Positions 24,310-34,107 of a DNA stretch of 64,000 nt are shown here, piece after piece. The stretch covers positions 5,907,001 to 5,971,000 of the forward strand of contig NZ_BLPG01000001.1 in the NCBI RefSeq assembly GCF_011764445.1. Reading direction: 5' to 3'. The notes under the pieces are model-generated. The model made no database searches. It was not told the DNA's origin and was given only the letters and a program-made list of their open reading frames with translations. This stretch comes from Phytohabitans rumicis (GTDB lineage Bacteria; Actinomycetota; Actinomycetes; Mycobacteriales; Micromonosporaceae). Made by a program: the position numbers and the translations under genes. How positions within the stretch are numbered: the stretch's first letter is position 1; each line of letters starts with the position of its first letter.

Positions 24310-25262
24310 ACCTCGCAGGAGGCGGCTGTTCCCCGGCGGGCTCTGTAGGCGTCCTCTACAATCCGTCGAACTCGTGCTGGATCTTGGCGGATTTCGGCGG
24401 GTGTGAAGTGAAGTACGAGGATTCCGTACCTTCCTAGCACGTTGTGGCGATCCAGCGACCGCCGCCAGTCCTCGGGTGCGAAGTGGAACTCCCGGGAGTC
24501 CACTTCGACCGCAAGTGACGCCTCGGCGATCCACGCGTCCGGAGTTGGCAAAGCCGTGCCGTCGGCCGTCCGGAGTGAGGGGTTCCAGAGGATCTCAGGC
24601 AGTATCCGGCTTGTCGAGAGGCAGTCTCGAAGATCTGCTTCAGCAGCCGAGCGGATACCTTCGATAACCTCCTTCAGCGCCCGCCGAACCAGCGCGGTAC
24701 GACTGCGTCGGGCACGCCGTACCTCCTCGTCGAGAGCCTTCAAGCTCGTATAGTTGCGCTGGATCGACTCCGCCACGATCGCGCGGACGGTTCGCAGGTC
24801 GCGCAGCTCACGGCAGGCGTCGACCACAGCACGGGCGGGGGAGCAGACCGTGTAAACCTCGGTGTGTCGTGGCCGCTCGTCGAGCGTGAGCGCTCGTTGG
24901 ATGACCGCGTGGCCTACTGACCGCCGACGAGCATGATGCGGGACGATCAGCTGTACCTTCTCGGTCCTTGGGGCGTACCTGAAGCCGTACCACTCGAGCG
25001 CTGCCAACCCGGTGATCTGTGCATCCGGACCGGCGTAGAGCGCTGCGGCGATCCGGCGTTGCTCGACAGTAAGCGTGCCAGTGACCAGGGAATATACGGC
25101 TGGCAGCACCCGCTGGTACTGCCCTTTCTTGGCGCGCCGACACATAGCCATGTCATCAACCCCGGCACGGATGAGTTGGGCTCTGGTGACGATCTGGTGC
25201 TGCCGCTCCGCCGTCGCTGCCAGATCCTTGTCGGCCGTCTGCTGCTCCGTTGGTGAAATCAC
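24288..25262 (-). CDS. AbiEi-type N-terminal domain fused to a DUF559-like nuclease domain
   Basis: This 324-residue protein has an AbiEi/type IV antitoxin-like N-terminal winged helix (HQIVTRAQLIRAGVDDMAM, about residues 22-75), then a middle region (TGLAALEWYGFRY, IVPHHARRR). The C-terminal domain (about 215-310) is PD-(D/E)XK-like: TPDAWIAEASLAVEVDSREFHF followed by GILVLHFTPAEI. This architecture is common in actinobacteria and does not by itself show a toxin-antitoxin pair; no partner gene is adjacent. The GTG at 25262 lacks a clear ribosome site. The last residues (VLVGVPS) are encoded by palindrome B3. Confidence 0.8.
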   Translation of the reverse strand: MISPTEQQTADKDLAATAERQHQIVTRAQLIRAGVDDMAMCRRAKKGQYQRVLPAVYSLVTGTLTVEQRRIAAALYAGPDAQITGLAALEWYGFRYAPRTEKVQLIVPHHARRRSVGHAVIQRALTLDERPRHTEVYTVCSPARAVVDACRELRDLRTVRAIVAESIQRNYTSLKALDEEVRRARRSRTALVRRALKEVIEGIRSAAEADLRDCLSTSRILPEILWNPSLRTADGTALPTPDAWIAEASLAVEVDSREFHFAPEDWRRSLDRHNVLGRYGILVLHFTPAEIRQDPARVRRIVEDAYRARRGTAASCEVLVGVPS

Positions 25263-25315
25263 GTGGGGCAGGATGGCGCCAAACGCGAGCCTTGAAAAGG
25301 TGCGCCTTGTTGATC

Positions 25316-25343
25316 TGTGGATAACCGAGTGGGCTGTGGATAA
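25316..25343. other. Pair of perfect DnaA-box-like nonamers
   Basis: TGTGGATAA, the complement of the consensus DnaA box TTATCCACA, occurs twice (25316-25324 and 25335-25343) with a 10-nt spacer. Both are in the intergenic region between the AbiEi-like gene start and palindrome B4. The second is flanked by CCGAGT/ACTCGG. No dnaA or dnaN gene is near, so this is not the chromosomal origin. Confidence 0.5.
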
Positions 25344-25350
25344 CTCGGGA

Positions 25351-25404
25351 GTTAGAAGGGGGCCCTTCCTATGCAGAAAGCGTTAACAAGGTGCCCTTCC
25401 TTGC
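25351..25404. repeat. Palindrome family B, copy B4
   Basis: GTTAGAAGGGGGCCCTTCCT on the left and AACAAGGTGCCCTTCCTTGC on the right flank a loop with ATGCAGAAAGCG. It lies just downstream of the XdhC-like gene on its strand. The arms belong to different subtypes and pair imperfectly. Confidence 0.7.
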
Positions 25405-25409
25405 ACGCT

Positions 25410-25913
25410 TTAGAAGGTGAAGCCGCCTGGGCGGGCGTTGCGGTCGGCTATTAGGCCGGCCAGTGTGGACAGTGCGATCTCGGCGGGTGTTTTCGAGCCG
25501 ATGTTGAGGCCGATCGGGCGGTGTACGCGGGCGATCTCGCCGTCATCCACGCCCAGCGCCTGCAGGGCCGGTACGTGCTGCGGGGCGTGGCGTGGGCTGC
25601 CCATCACGCCGACCCAGCGGGTCTTCGCCTTCAGTACGTCGCGCAGCACGGTGCCCAACTCGGGCCGGTCGTGGTCGGTGACGACGACGTCGGTCTGCGC
25701 GGTCAGGCCGGCGGCGTCCACACTGGACACCGTCTGGTCGCCGTGCGGGCGGGGTGTGCCGGCGAGCAGTTGCGGGTTGGGTTCGACGAGCACCGCGCGA
25801 AAGCCGAGGTCGGCGGCGAAGCGCAGCAGATGGTCGGCGACCGGCGACTCGAAGATGGCGACGAGCGTGCGCGGACCGTGGTCGGGGGCAGTTCGCCGTG
25901 TGCCGTGGCGCAC
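25410..25913 (-). CDS. XdhC/CoxI-family protein
   Basis: This 167-residue protein consists mainly of the XdhC C-terminal Rossmann domain. TLVAIFESPVADHLLRFAADL opens the fold, VVVTDHDRPELGTVLR and WVGVMGSPRH follow, and GLNIGSKTPAEIALSTLAGL is the family end signature. XdhC binds molybdenum cofactor and supports its sulfuration and insertion into xanthine dehydrogenase. The usual N-terminal CoxI domain is absent and no molybdoenzyme gene lies in this window, so its client is elsewhere or it acts on its own. The GTG at 25913 is the only reasonable start. Confidence 0.85.
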   Translation of the reverse strand: MRHGTRRTAPDHGPRTLVAIFESPVADHLLRFAADLGFRAVLVEPNPQLLAGTPRPHGDQTVSSVDAAGLTAQTDVVVTDHDRPELGTVLRDVLKAKTRWVGVMGSPRHAPQHVPALQALGVDDGEIARVHRPIGLNIGSKTPAEIALSTLAGLIADRNARPGGFTF

Positions 25914-25950
25914 GCCGGGTCAGAACTGGTCACCTCTACAAACTACCCTG

Positions 25951-27084
25951 GTGACCGTGAGTGGAACGCTGATGTTGGGTCGCTATCCGATCGACCCGCC
26001 GGTGGTGCTGGCCCCGATGGCCGGCATCACCAATGTGGCGTTTCGCCAGCTTTGCCGGGAGTACGGCGCCGGCCTCTACGTGTGCGAGATGATCACCACC
26101 GTCGCGTTGGTCGAGCGTAACCCGAAGACCAGGCGCATGATCGCCTTTGCCGCGGGGGAGCGGCCGCGGAGCCTTCAGCTGTACGGCGTCGACCCGGCGA
26201 TCACCCGCAAGGCCGTCGAGATCATCGTCAGCGAGGACCTGGCCGATCACGTCGACCTCAACTTCGGCTGCCCGGTGCCCAAGGTGACCCGCAAGGGCGG
26301 CGGCTCGGCCCTGCCCTGGCGGCGCCGGCTGTTCGCCAAGATCGTGCGCGGCGCGGTCGAGGCGGCGGCGCCGGCGGGCGTGCCGGTCACCGTGAAGATG
26401 CGCAAGGGCATTGACGACGACCATCTGACGTACGTCGATGCCGGCCTGATCGCGCAGGACGCCGGCGTGGCGGCGGTCGCTCTGCACGGGCGTACGGCGG
26501 CGCAGCGCTACTCCGGCACCGCCGACTGGGACGCGATCGCCGACCTGAAGCAGCGGCTCGACGTGCCGGTGCTCGGCAACGGCGACATCTGGGAGGCCGA
26601 CGACGCGCTCCGGATGCTCGACCACACCGGCGCCGACGGAGTCGTGGTCGGCCGGGGCTGCCTGGGCCGACCGTGGCTGTTCGCCGACCTGGCGGCGGCC
26701 TTCCGCAACGACCCCACGCGGGTCATGCCCTCCCTCGGCCAGGTGGCCGCGACCATGCGCCGCCACGCCGAGCTGCTGATCCAGGCGTTCCAGAGCGAGC
26801 GGGACGCCTGCACCGACTTCCGCAAGCACGTGGCCTGGTACCTGAAGGGCTTTCCGGTCGGTGCCGACCTGCGCCGCCGGCTCGCCATGATCAGCAGCCA
26901 GATCGAGCTGGACGACCTGCTTGCCCAGCTCGACCCGGATGAGCCCTTCCCGGCGCACACGCTCGGTCAGCCGCGCGGCCGCACCAACTCGCCGGGCAAG
27001 GTGTTCCTGCCGGAAGGGTGGCTGGCCAGCCGCGACGACGACGCGGTGCCCGAGGGTGCCGAGCTGCCCGACTCAGGGGGTTGA
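25951..27084 (+). CDS. dusB: tRNA-dihydrouridine synthase DusB
   Basis: This 377-residue FMN enzyme reduces uridines in the tRNA D-loop. The TIM barrel begins VVLAPMAGITNVAFRQLC. VDLNFGCPVPKVTRKGGGSAL contains the catalytic Cys, ALHGRTAAQRYSGTADW the substrate loop, and GNGDIW and VVVGRGCLGRPWLF the FMN phosphate site. A C-terminal helical tRNA-binding domain follows (about 265-340). GTG 25951, GTG 25957 and ATG 25972 are all possible starts; the first matches the usual family N-terminus. The long frame upstream is antisense to xdhC. The stop overlaps the convergent sigma-factor ORF by 12 nt. Confidence 0.94.
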   Translation: MTVSGTLMLGRYPIDPPVVLAPMAGITNVAFRQLCREYGAGLYVCEMITTVALVERNPKTRRMIAFAAGERPRSLQLYGVDPAITRKAVEIIVSEDLADHVDLNFGCPVPKVTRKGGGSALPWRRRLFAKIVRGAVEAAAPAGVPVTVKMRKGIDDDHLTYVDAGLIAQDAGVAAVALHGRTAAQRYSGTADWDAIADLKQRLDVPVLGNGDIWEADDALRMLDHTGADGVVVGRGCLGRPWLFADLAAAFRNDPTRVMPSLGQVAATMRRHAELLIQAFQSERDACTDFRKHVAWYLKGFPVGADLRRRLAMISSQIELDDLLAQLDPDEPFPAHTLGQPRGRTNSPGKVFLPEGWLASRDDDAVPEGAELPDSGG

Positions 27085-28290
27085 GAAGACGGTCGCCACC
27101 ACCCGGGCCGCGTCCGCCAGCTGATCGGTGGTCAGCGTCGGCTCGCCCTGCCCGCGGGACAGGCCGAGGAAGAAGAACACGCCGTCACGGCTGTAGAGCA
27201 CGCCGTACTCCTCGGAGTTGTTCAGGTGGCCGATCTCGCCGCCCTCGATCTCCTGGCACTTCGCCGGCTTGCGCTCCGGGTCGCAGCCGCGCTCCGTCAT
27301 GCCGGTGCCGCCCTCGAAGCCCAGCTCGCCGTCCCGGCCCTGGTACTCGAACGGCAGCCAGAAGAGCCCGCCGGTGTCGCACGGCTGATCCGCGGTGCCC
27401 TCGTTCAGCCGGGGCGCCTCCCATTGGATGCCGTCCGGCAGCACGGACGCGGCGGCGTCCCGTACCGTCTCGGCGACGGTCCGGCAGCTGGGGTCGGCGG
27501 GCGTGAAGTCCTCCGACCCGCCGGCCAGATGACCGCCGGACTGGCCGGTGACGAGCGTGGCCACGCCCGCCGAGGCCAGGGCAAGCGTCGTCACCGCCGC
27601 CGCGCCGGCGGACCAGCAGATCCGGGTACGTCGCCGTCGGCCGGCGAGGTAGACGGCGGACGCGGTCACCCGGGTCGGGGGTGCGAGGTCGTCCTCGGCG
27701 GCCGTACTGAGGTGACGGTGGAGTTGGTCGATGGTCATGTCAGGTCCCCGCCTGGTCGGTCCGCTCACGGCGGTGGTGATCTCGGGTAGGGCGTCGCCGA
27801 GCGCCGCCCGCAGTGCGGCCAGGCCCCGGGCAGATTGACTTTTCACGGTGCCTTGACTGCAGCCGAGGGCGTCGGCGGTGCCCGCCACGTCCAGCCCGTC
27901 GTAGAAGCGGCAGACCAGCACGGCGCGCTGGCGGGCCGGCACCTGGGCCAGCGCCCGCATCAGCACCACCCGGTCGGTGATCGCGTCCGCGCTGTCCAGA
28001 CCGTCCGCGTGGTCTGGCGGGTCGGCCCTGGACGCCTCCCGCTTGCGCCAGGCCCGCCGCTGCTCGCTCAGGAACGAGCGCATCAGGCAGGTCCGGACGT
28101 ACGCGTCGAGCGCCTCGCCCTGGCGTATCCGGTGCCACGACGACGCGACCCGGACGAACGCCGTCTGGGCCAGGTCGTCCGCGCCGTGCCAGTCCCCGCT
28201 CAGCAGGTACGCGAGCCGGCGTACCTGGGGAAACCGGGCGGCGAAGAAGGCGGCGAACTCGTCCTCCGCCGCTGGGTTCAGGTGTCGCAT
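27073..28290 (-). CDS. SigE-family ECF sigma factor read in frame into a membrane-anchored protein
   Basis: Residues 1-170 are an ECF sigma factor: region 2 (EFAAFFAARFPQVRRLAYLL, DDLAQTAFVRVASSWHRI) and region 4 (LAQVPARQRAVLVCRFYDGL, LGCSQGTVKSQSARGLAALR). From residue 185 (MTIDQLHRHLSTAAEDDL) a second protein follows, with a transmembrane segment near 220-242 and a 160-residue extracytoplasmic domain rich in Cys/Gly/acidic residues. In related bacteria these are usually two genes. One extra base at the GGGG run (27746-27749) would end the sigma factor with TGA 1 nt before the ATG of the second (27738). The ATG at 28290 has a strong GGAGG. It may be a true fusion or a sequencing slip. Confidence 0.8.
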   Translation of the reverse strand: MRHLNPAAEDEFAAFFAARFPQVRRLAYLLSGDWHGADDLAQTAFVRVASSWHRIRQGEALDAYVRTCLMRSFLSEQRRAWRKREASRADPPDHADGLDSADAITDRVVLMRALAQVPARQRAVLVCRFYDGLDVAGTADALGCSQGTVKSQSARGLAALRAALGDALPEITTAVSGPTRRGPDMTIDQLHRHLSTAAEDDLAPPTRVTASAVYLAGRRRRTRICWSAGAAAVTTLALASAGVATLVTGQSGGHLAGGSEDFTPADPSCRTVAETVRDAAASVLPDGIQWEAPRLNEGTADQPCDTGGLFWLPFEYQGRDGELGFEGGTGMTERGCDPERKPAKCQEIEGGEIGHLNNSEEYGVLYSRDGVFFFLGLSRGQGEPTLTTDQLADAARVVATVFSTP

Positions 28291-28394
28291 CGCGCCTCCT
28301 CACGACTAAGGCGCACGCGACCGCCGCGCAGGTTGCATTGCGCGGTTGTGCGCATGGAAGCGTTCCCAGAAACGGGTACGAACACGAATAGTGC

Positions 28395-28418
28395 CGGTGA
28401 CTGTGCCTATTGTCACCG
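28395..28418. other. Hairpin in the ppdK upstream region
   Basis: CGGTGAC and GTCACCG form a 7-bp stem. A second inverted repeat, CACCATTG (28459) and CAATGGTG (28486), lies just before the ppdK start. The 224-nt divergent gap between the sigma gene and ppdK holds no other clear signal. Confidence 0.35.
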
Positions 28419-28514
28419 AACTCTCCCTGGGGCCCTCGAATGTCGCTTAACCTTCGCGCACCATTGGGGTGACTGAGCCTTCGTTCAATGGTGATCGTTG
28501 GTCGGGAGGGTCTA

Positions 28515-31198
<2,684 letters not shown>

Positions 31199-31202
31199 GA
31201 GG

Positions 31203-31257
31203 TTAGGAAGGGCCCCCTGCTATGCAAAAAGTGATAACAGGGGGCCCTTCCTTGCAG
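31203..31257. repeat. Palindrome family B, copy B5
   Basis: TTAGGAAGGGCCCCCTG and CAGGGGGCCCTTCCTT form a long GC-rich stem around TATGCAAAAAGTGATAA. It fills the gap between the convergent ppdK and the last roadblock gene, with the T-run on the minus strand. Confidence 0.85.
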
Positions 31258-31259
31258 CC

Positions 31260-31631
31260 CTAGACGTCGAGTTTCTCCTCGATGGTGCGGAGGTGGTGCC
31301 TGGCCATCGCGAGGTTCGCGCGGGACTTCAGCAGCGCGACGTAGAGGAACAGTCCCTTTCCGGCCCGCCCGGTCAGCGGCCGGATCATGTGGTACTGAGT
31401 GTCCAATGTGATCAGGATGTCCTCGATGGTCTCCTTGATGCCGAGCATCTCCATCGCCCGGAGCTTGGCGCGGACAACGTCGGTGTTGCCGGCGGCCGCG
31501 ACCGACAGGTCGAGCTCTTTGGTGCCGCCGATCGTGCCGAGCGCCATGCCGCTGGTGTAGTCGGCCAGCGCCGCGCCGATGGCACCGTCGATCTGCATGA
31601 TCTCCTTGAGTGCGGTGTCCATGTCTGCCAT
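31260..31631 (-). CDS. Roadblock/LC7-domain protein (fourth gene of the cluster)
   Basis: This 123-residue single roadblock/LC7 domain begins ALKEIMQIDGAIGAALADYTSG, then SVAAAGNTDVVRAKLRAM and IEDILITLDTQYHMIRPL. The C-terminal helix is SRANLAMARHHLRTIEEKL. Roadblock proteins of this type dimerise and bind small Ras-like GTPases of the MglA class. The last 100 residues resemble the gene at 33036. ATG 31631 is preceded by GGAGGG. It is 15 nt after the previous gene in the same operon. Confidence 0.87.
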   Translation of the reverse strand: MADMDTALKEIMQIDGAIGAALADYTSGMALGTIGGTKELDLSVAAAGNTDVVRAKLRAMEMLGIKETIEDILITLDTQYHMIRPLTGRAGKGLFLYVALLKSRANLAMARHHLRTIEEKLDV

Positions 31632-31646
31632 GGGTGGTCCCTCCTA

Positions 31647-32117
31647 CTAGATGGTTTGGTCGGACACGATCGTTGCCATGGGTTTGCGCGTGGTGAGCGG
31701 TTGGCGGCCGTAGGCGGGTGCGGACGGCCGTAGCGTGGGCGTCGGCGGCGGACCGTCGACGAGATGACCGAGCCGGGCGGCCACCCGCCGGGCTTCCATG
31801 TGCAGCCGGGCCAGGTTCGCGTGCGGGCAGCCCAGCACGGTCAGCAGGCCGCCCCTTCCGGCCGCGTAGGTGACGATGCAGCCGCCGTCCGCCTGGATCA
31901 CCGCCTCGCGCATCTGCCCGTGGTGCACCGTCGCCGCGAACCGTTGCCCCAGGCCGAGACTGGCGGCGGACAGCGCGGCCACGGTCTCCGCGTCGACACC
32001 GTCCTTGTCGCCGCCCATCTCGCTGGCGATGAGCATGCCGTCGGTGCTGGCCAGTACGGCACCGGCGATGTCGGGCAGCCGCTGCCGCAGCTCCCGTAGC
32101 TCAACGGATCCGTCCAA
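31647..32117 (-). CDS. Roadblock/LC7-domain protein (third gene of the cluster)
   Basis: The protein has 156 residues. The roadblock fold spans about residues 8-115: LRQRLPDIAGAVLASTDGML, ETVAALSAASLGLGQRFA, VIQADGGCIVTYAAGRGGLL and a long final helix (HANLARLHMEARRVAARLG). A 35-residue Pro/Arg-rich tail follows. TTG 32117 is chosen because AGGGGGG lies 7 nt upstream and no in-frame ATG precedes the domain. It is clearly different in sequence from the roadblock genes on either side. Confidence 0.82.
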   Translation of the reverse strand: MDGSVELRELRQRLPDIAGAVLASTDGMLIASEMGGDKDGVDAETVAALSAASLGLGQRFAATVHHGQMREAVIQADGGCIVTYAAGRGGLLTVLGCPHANLARLHMEARRVAARLGHLVDGPPPTPTLRPSAPAYGRQPLTTRKPMATIVSDQTI

Positions 32118-32145
32118 GGATCGCCCCCCTCATATTGGTTTTGGA

Positions 32146-33039
32146 TTACAGCGCTTCGAGTCCCGATCGGATCCGGGTGAGCGTCGACTCGTCCGGACCG
32201 TCCAGCCCCGCCTCGACCGGTGGTGGACCGGCCGGCACGGCTGGCGTACGGCGGGGCAGGCGCGCCTCCGCCTGCATCGGCCGGCTGGAGGTGGCCGGCA
32301 CGGTGCGTCGCGACGCCGCGGCCGGCTTGCGTTCCGGTGGGCTGGCGGGCGGCTCCGCGTGCCCGTTCGCGGACACCAAACCGGCGGCCGCGAGGCGGCG
32401 CAGCTCCAGCACGGTGGTGTAGGCCGCGCGGCCGAGCAGCCGAGCCAGGTCGGCGGCCGTCCGCTGGCCGTCACAGTGGACGATCAGCTCCCACTGCGGG
32501 GCGGTGAGCACCAGCCGCGGCGCCGGGGCGCGCGATATGGTCCGCACCGGATCGGCGTCCACATCGGACTGCGGATGCGCCTCGTCGAGCAGCCGGCGCC
32601 GCCGGGTGAGCTCCCGGCCCAGCACGGCGGCGTCGACCTGGCACACCGGGCCGAGCCAGTGCGTCTCGCCCGGCTCGAAGCGCACCTTGGCCGGCGCCGG
32701 GTTGAGTACGAAGAACGCGGCGTCGTAGATGGCGCCGAGCACGCACAGCTCCAGCTCGCCCTGGGTGAGGTGCCCCGCCGCGACGAGCTGGGCGCCGACG
32801 TCCCGGCCGTTGGCCGTCGCGGCCTGCCAGACCGGCGCCGGCACCCGGCCGGAGGCGGTGAGCAGGTCGCCGACCCCGGGCGCCGCCGGGGAGTCGACGT
32901 AGCTGACCCACCCAGCGGTCAGGTACACCGTGCCGCCGGGCTCACCCTCCACATGCAGCGCGCCGGTCTCTCGGGCCCCGGCGAGCTGGGTGAGGGTACG
33001 CCGGGGTTGGACCGCCTTCGCTGGACGGCTGGCCTTCAT
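32146..33039 (-). CDS. DUF4388-domain protein of the roadblock cluster
   Basis: This 297-residue protein opens with a DUF4388 (PATAN-like) domain: LTQLAGARETGALHVEGEP and VYLTAGWVSYVDSP, about residues 16-60, continuing to FFVLNPAPAKVRFEPGETH. A second, winged-helix-like segment (APQWELIVHCDGQRTAADLA, TTVLELRRLAAAGLV) covers about 180-225. The last 70 residues are Pro/Ala/Arg-rich and probably disordered. DUF4388 proteins often occur with roadblock and GTPase polarity or signalling modules. The ATG overlaps the previous gene by 4 nt (ATGA). Confidence 0.82.
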   Translation of the reverse strand: MKASRPAKAVQPRRTLTQLAGARETGALHVEGEPGGTVYLTAGWVSYVDSPAAPGVGDLLTASGRVPAPVWQAATANGRDVGAQLVAAGHLTQGELELCVLGAIYDAAFFVLNPAPAKVRFEPGETHWLGPVCQVDAAVLGRELTRRRRLLDEAHPQSDVDADPVRTISRAPAPRLVLTAPQWELIVHCDGQRTAADLARLLGRAAYTTVLELRRLAAAGLVSANGHAEPPASPPERKPAAASRRTVPATSSRPMQAEARLPRRTPAVPAGPPPVEAGLDGPDESTLTRIRSGLEAL

Positions 33040-33440
33040 GACGCGCGCGCGGCTGCGGCGGCCACTCCGGCGAGGTCGTCGGCGAGCATCCGCAACCGTC
33101 TCCGGGCCATGGCCAGATTGCCCTGGTCGCGATCGAGCCAGAGGTACAGCACGAGACGGCTGTCGAACCGCGTGTGCACCTGCTGGATGAGGTGATAGCC
33201 GCCGAGGGTGGTGATGATGATGTCTTCGATCCGGTCACCCGGATGGGCGGATACGAACGGGGCTCGGGTGGCGGCGGCGTTGACGATCTCCGCCGTCCCG
33301 GTCCAGGTTGCGTCCGGGTCGTCGGTCGGCGCGCGCCCCGCGCTGCCGATCGCGAACCCGGTGGTGTGGTCGACGAGGCTGGCTCCCATGGCGCCGCGGA
33401 TGGCCATGGCCTGCGCAAGGCAGTCGTCTATGCCGGACAC
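33036..33440 (-). CDS. Roadblock/LC7-like protein (first gene of the cluster)
   Basis: The protein has 134 residues from GTG 33440, which has GGAGGAGCC upstream. IDDCLAQAMAIRGAMGASLVDH and TTGFAIGSAG open the domain; RIEDIIITTLGGYHLIQQVHT and LYLWLDRDQGNLAMARRRLRML close it, parallel to the gene at 31260. It heads a four-gene operon (33440 to 31260) with no GTPase and no histidine kinase. The open frame upstream to 33557 lacks roadblock-like sequence and is not used. Confidence 0.8.
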   Translation of the reverse strand: MSGIDDCLAQAMAIRGAMGASLVDHTTGFAIGSAGRAPTDDPDATWTGTAEIVNAAATRAPFVSAHPGDRIEDIIITTLGGYHLIQQVHTRFDSRLVLYLWLDRDQGNLAMARRRLRMLADDLAGVAAAAARAS

Positions 33441-33734
33441 GTAGGCTCCTCCACCCGGAGGAAGCATCGACGTCCTGTCCGGCCAGGGAGACGTCGAACT
33501 CCGGGCATAGTGATGGTGGGCCGGCCACGCCACCGGCCAGGACTTACGTCCGAGCACGTTACTCCGCGCGGCCAGATCATAACGGCCGGCGATCGGTCAC
33601 CAACTCTCATCTGATCGGTGGTTGCTGTGGACCTTCGACAGCAGGCCCGAATCGCGGCGGTACGCGCGACAATGATCCTGGGCGTAACCTGGTCGTCACT
33701 TTGACGTAGTCCGGTGACAACGGAGGTGTGGCCG
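33441..33734. other. Divergent intergenic region (roadblock operon / VOC gene)
   Basis: This 294-nt gap carries the promoters for the roadblock operon (-) and the VOC protein (+). A TTGACG hexamer occurs at 33701, but no matching -10 at normal spacing was found. No repeat, RNA gene or ORF of coding quality was seen. Confidence 0.4.
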
Positions 33735-34088
33735 ATGGGCAGCCGGTGGGAGAACCTGGTCGTCAGTGCCCTTGACCCCGCGCGGCTGGCGCGCTGGTGG
33801 GCCGAGGCGCTCGGTTACCAGATCACCTACGAGCGGCCCGACGAGGTGGAGATCCGCCGCACGCCGGACCAGTTGCCCGGCCTGATCTTCGTGCCGGTGC
33901 CCGACGCCAAGGCCGGACAGAACCGCCTGCACATCGACCTGCGCCCGGCCGAGCAGGAGGCCGAGGTCGAGCGCCTGGTCAACATGGGCGCCCGGCACGT
34001 CGACGTCGGCCAGGCCAACGACGCGAGCTGGGTGGTGCTGGCCGACCCGGAGGGCAACGAGTTCTGCGTACTGCGCCAACGGATGTGA
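33735..34088 (+). CDS. VOC (glyoxalase/dioxygenase)-superfamily protein
   Basis: This 117-residue protein has two beta-alpha-beta-beta-beta units. It begins RWENLVVSALDPARLARWWAEALGY and then has GLIFVPVPDAKAGQNRLHIDL and WVVLADPEGNEFCVLRQ, the usual actinobacterial VOC pattern. The metal or substrate is unknown; the possible ligands are His near residue 73 and Glu near residue 108. The ATG at 33735 has GGAGG eight nt upstream and is preferred to a GTG at 33714. Confidence 0.85.
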   Translation: MGSRWENLVVSALDPARLARWWAEALGYQITYERPDEVEIRRTPDQLPGLIFVPVPDAKAGQNRLHIDLRPAEQEAEVERLVNMGARHVDVGQANDASWVVLADPEGNEFCVLRQRM

Positions 34089-34107
34089 CCAAGACTAGGC
34101 TCAGGGC

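Noticed and set aside
24288-25262. AbiEi-like protein as half of a toxin-antitoxin or abortive-infection pair
   Set aside because: No AbiEii-like nucleotidyltransferase or other partner is adjacent; the neighbours are glyS and xdhC. The domain is widespread in single-gene form.
25316-25343. Chromosomal replication origin
   Set aside because: Only two DnaA boxes are present, with no dnaA, dnaN, rpmH or AT-rich unwinding region nearby.
31260-33440. A full conservon (cvn) signalling operon
   Set aside because: The kinase, DUF742 and GTPase genes that define conservons are missing on both sides.
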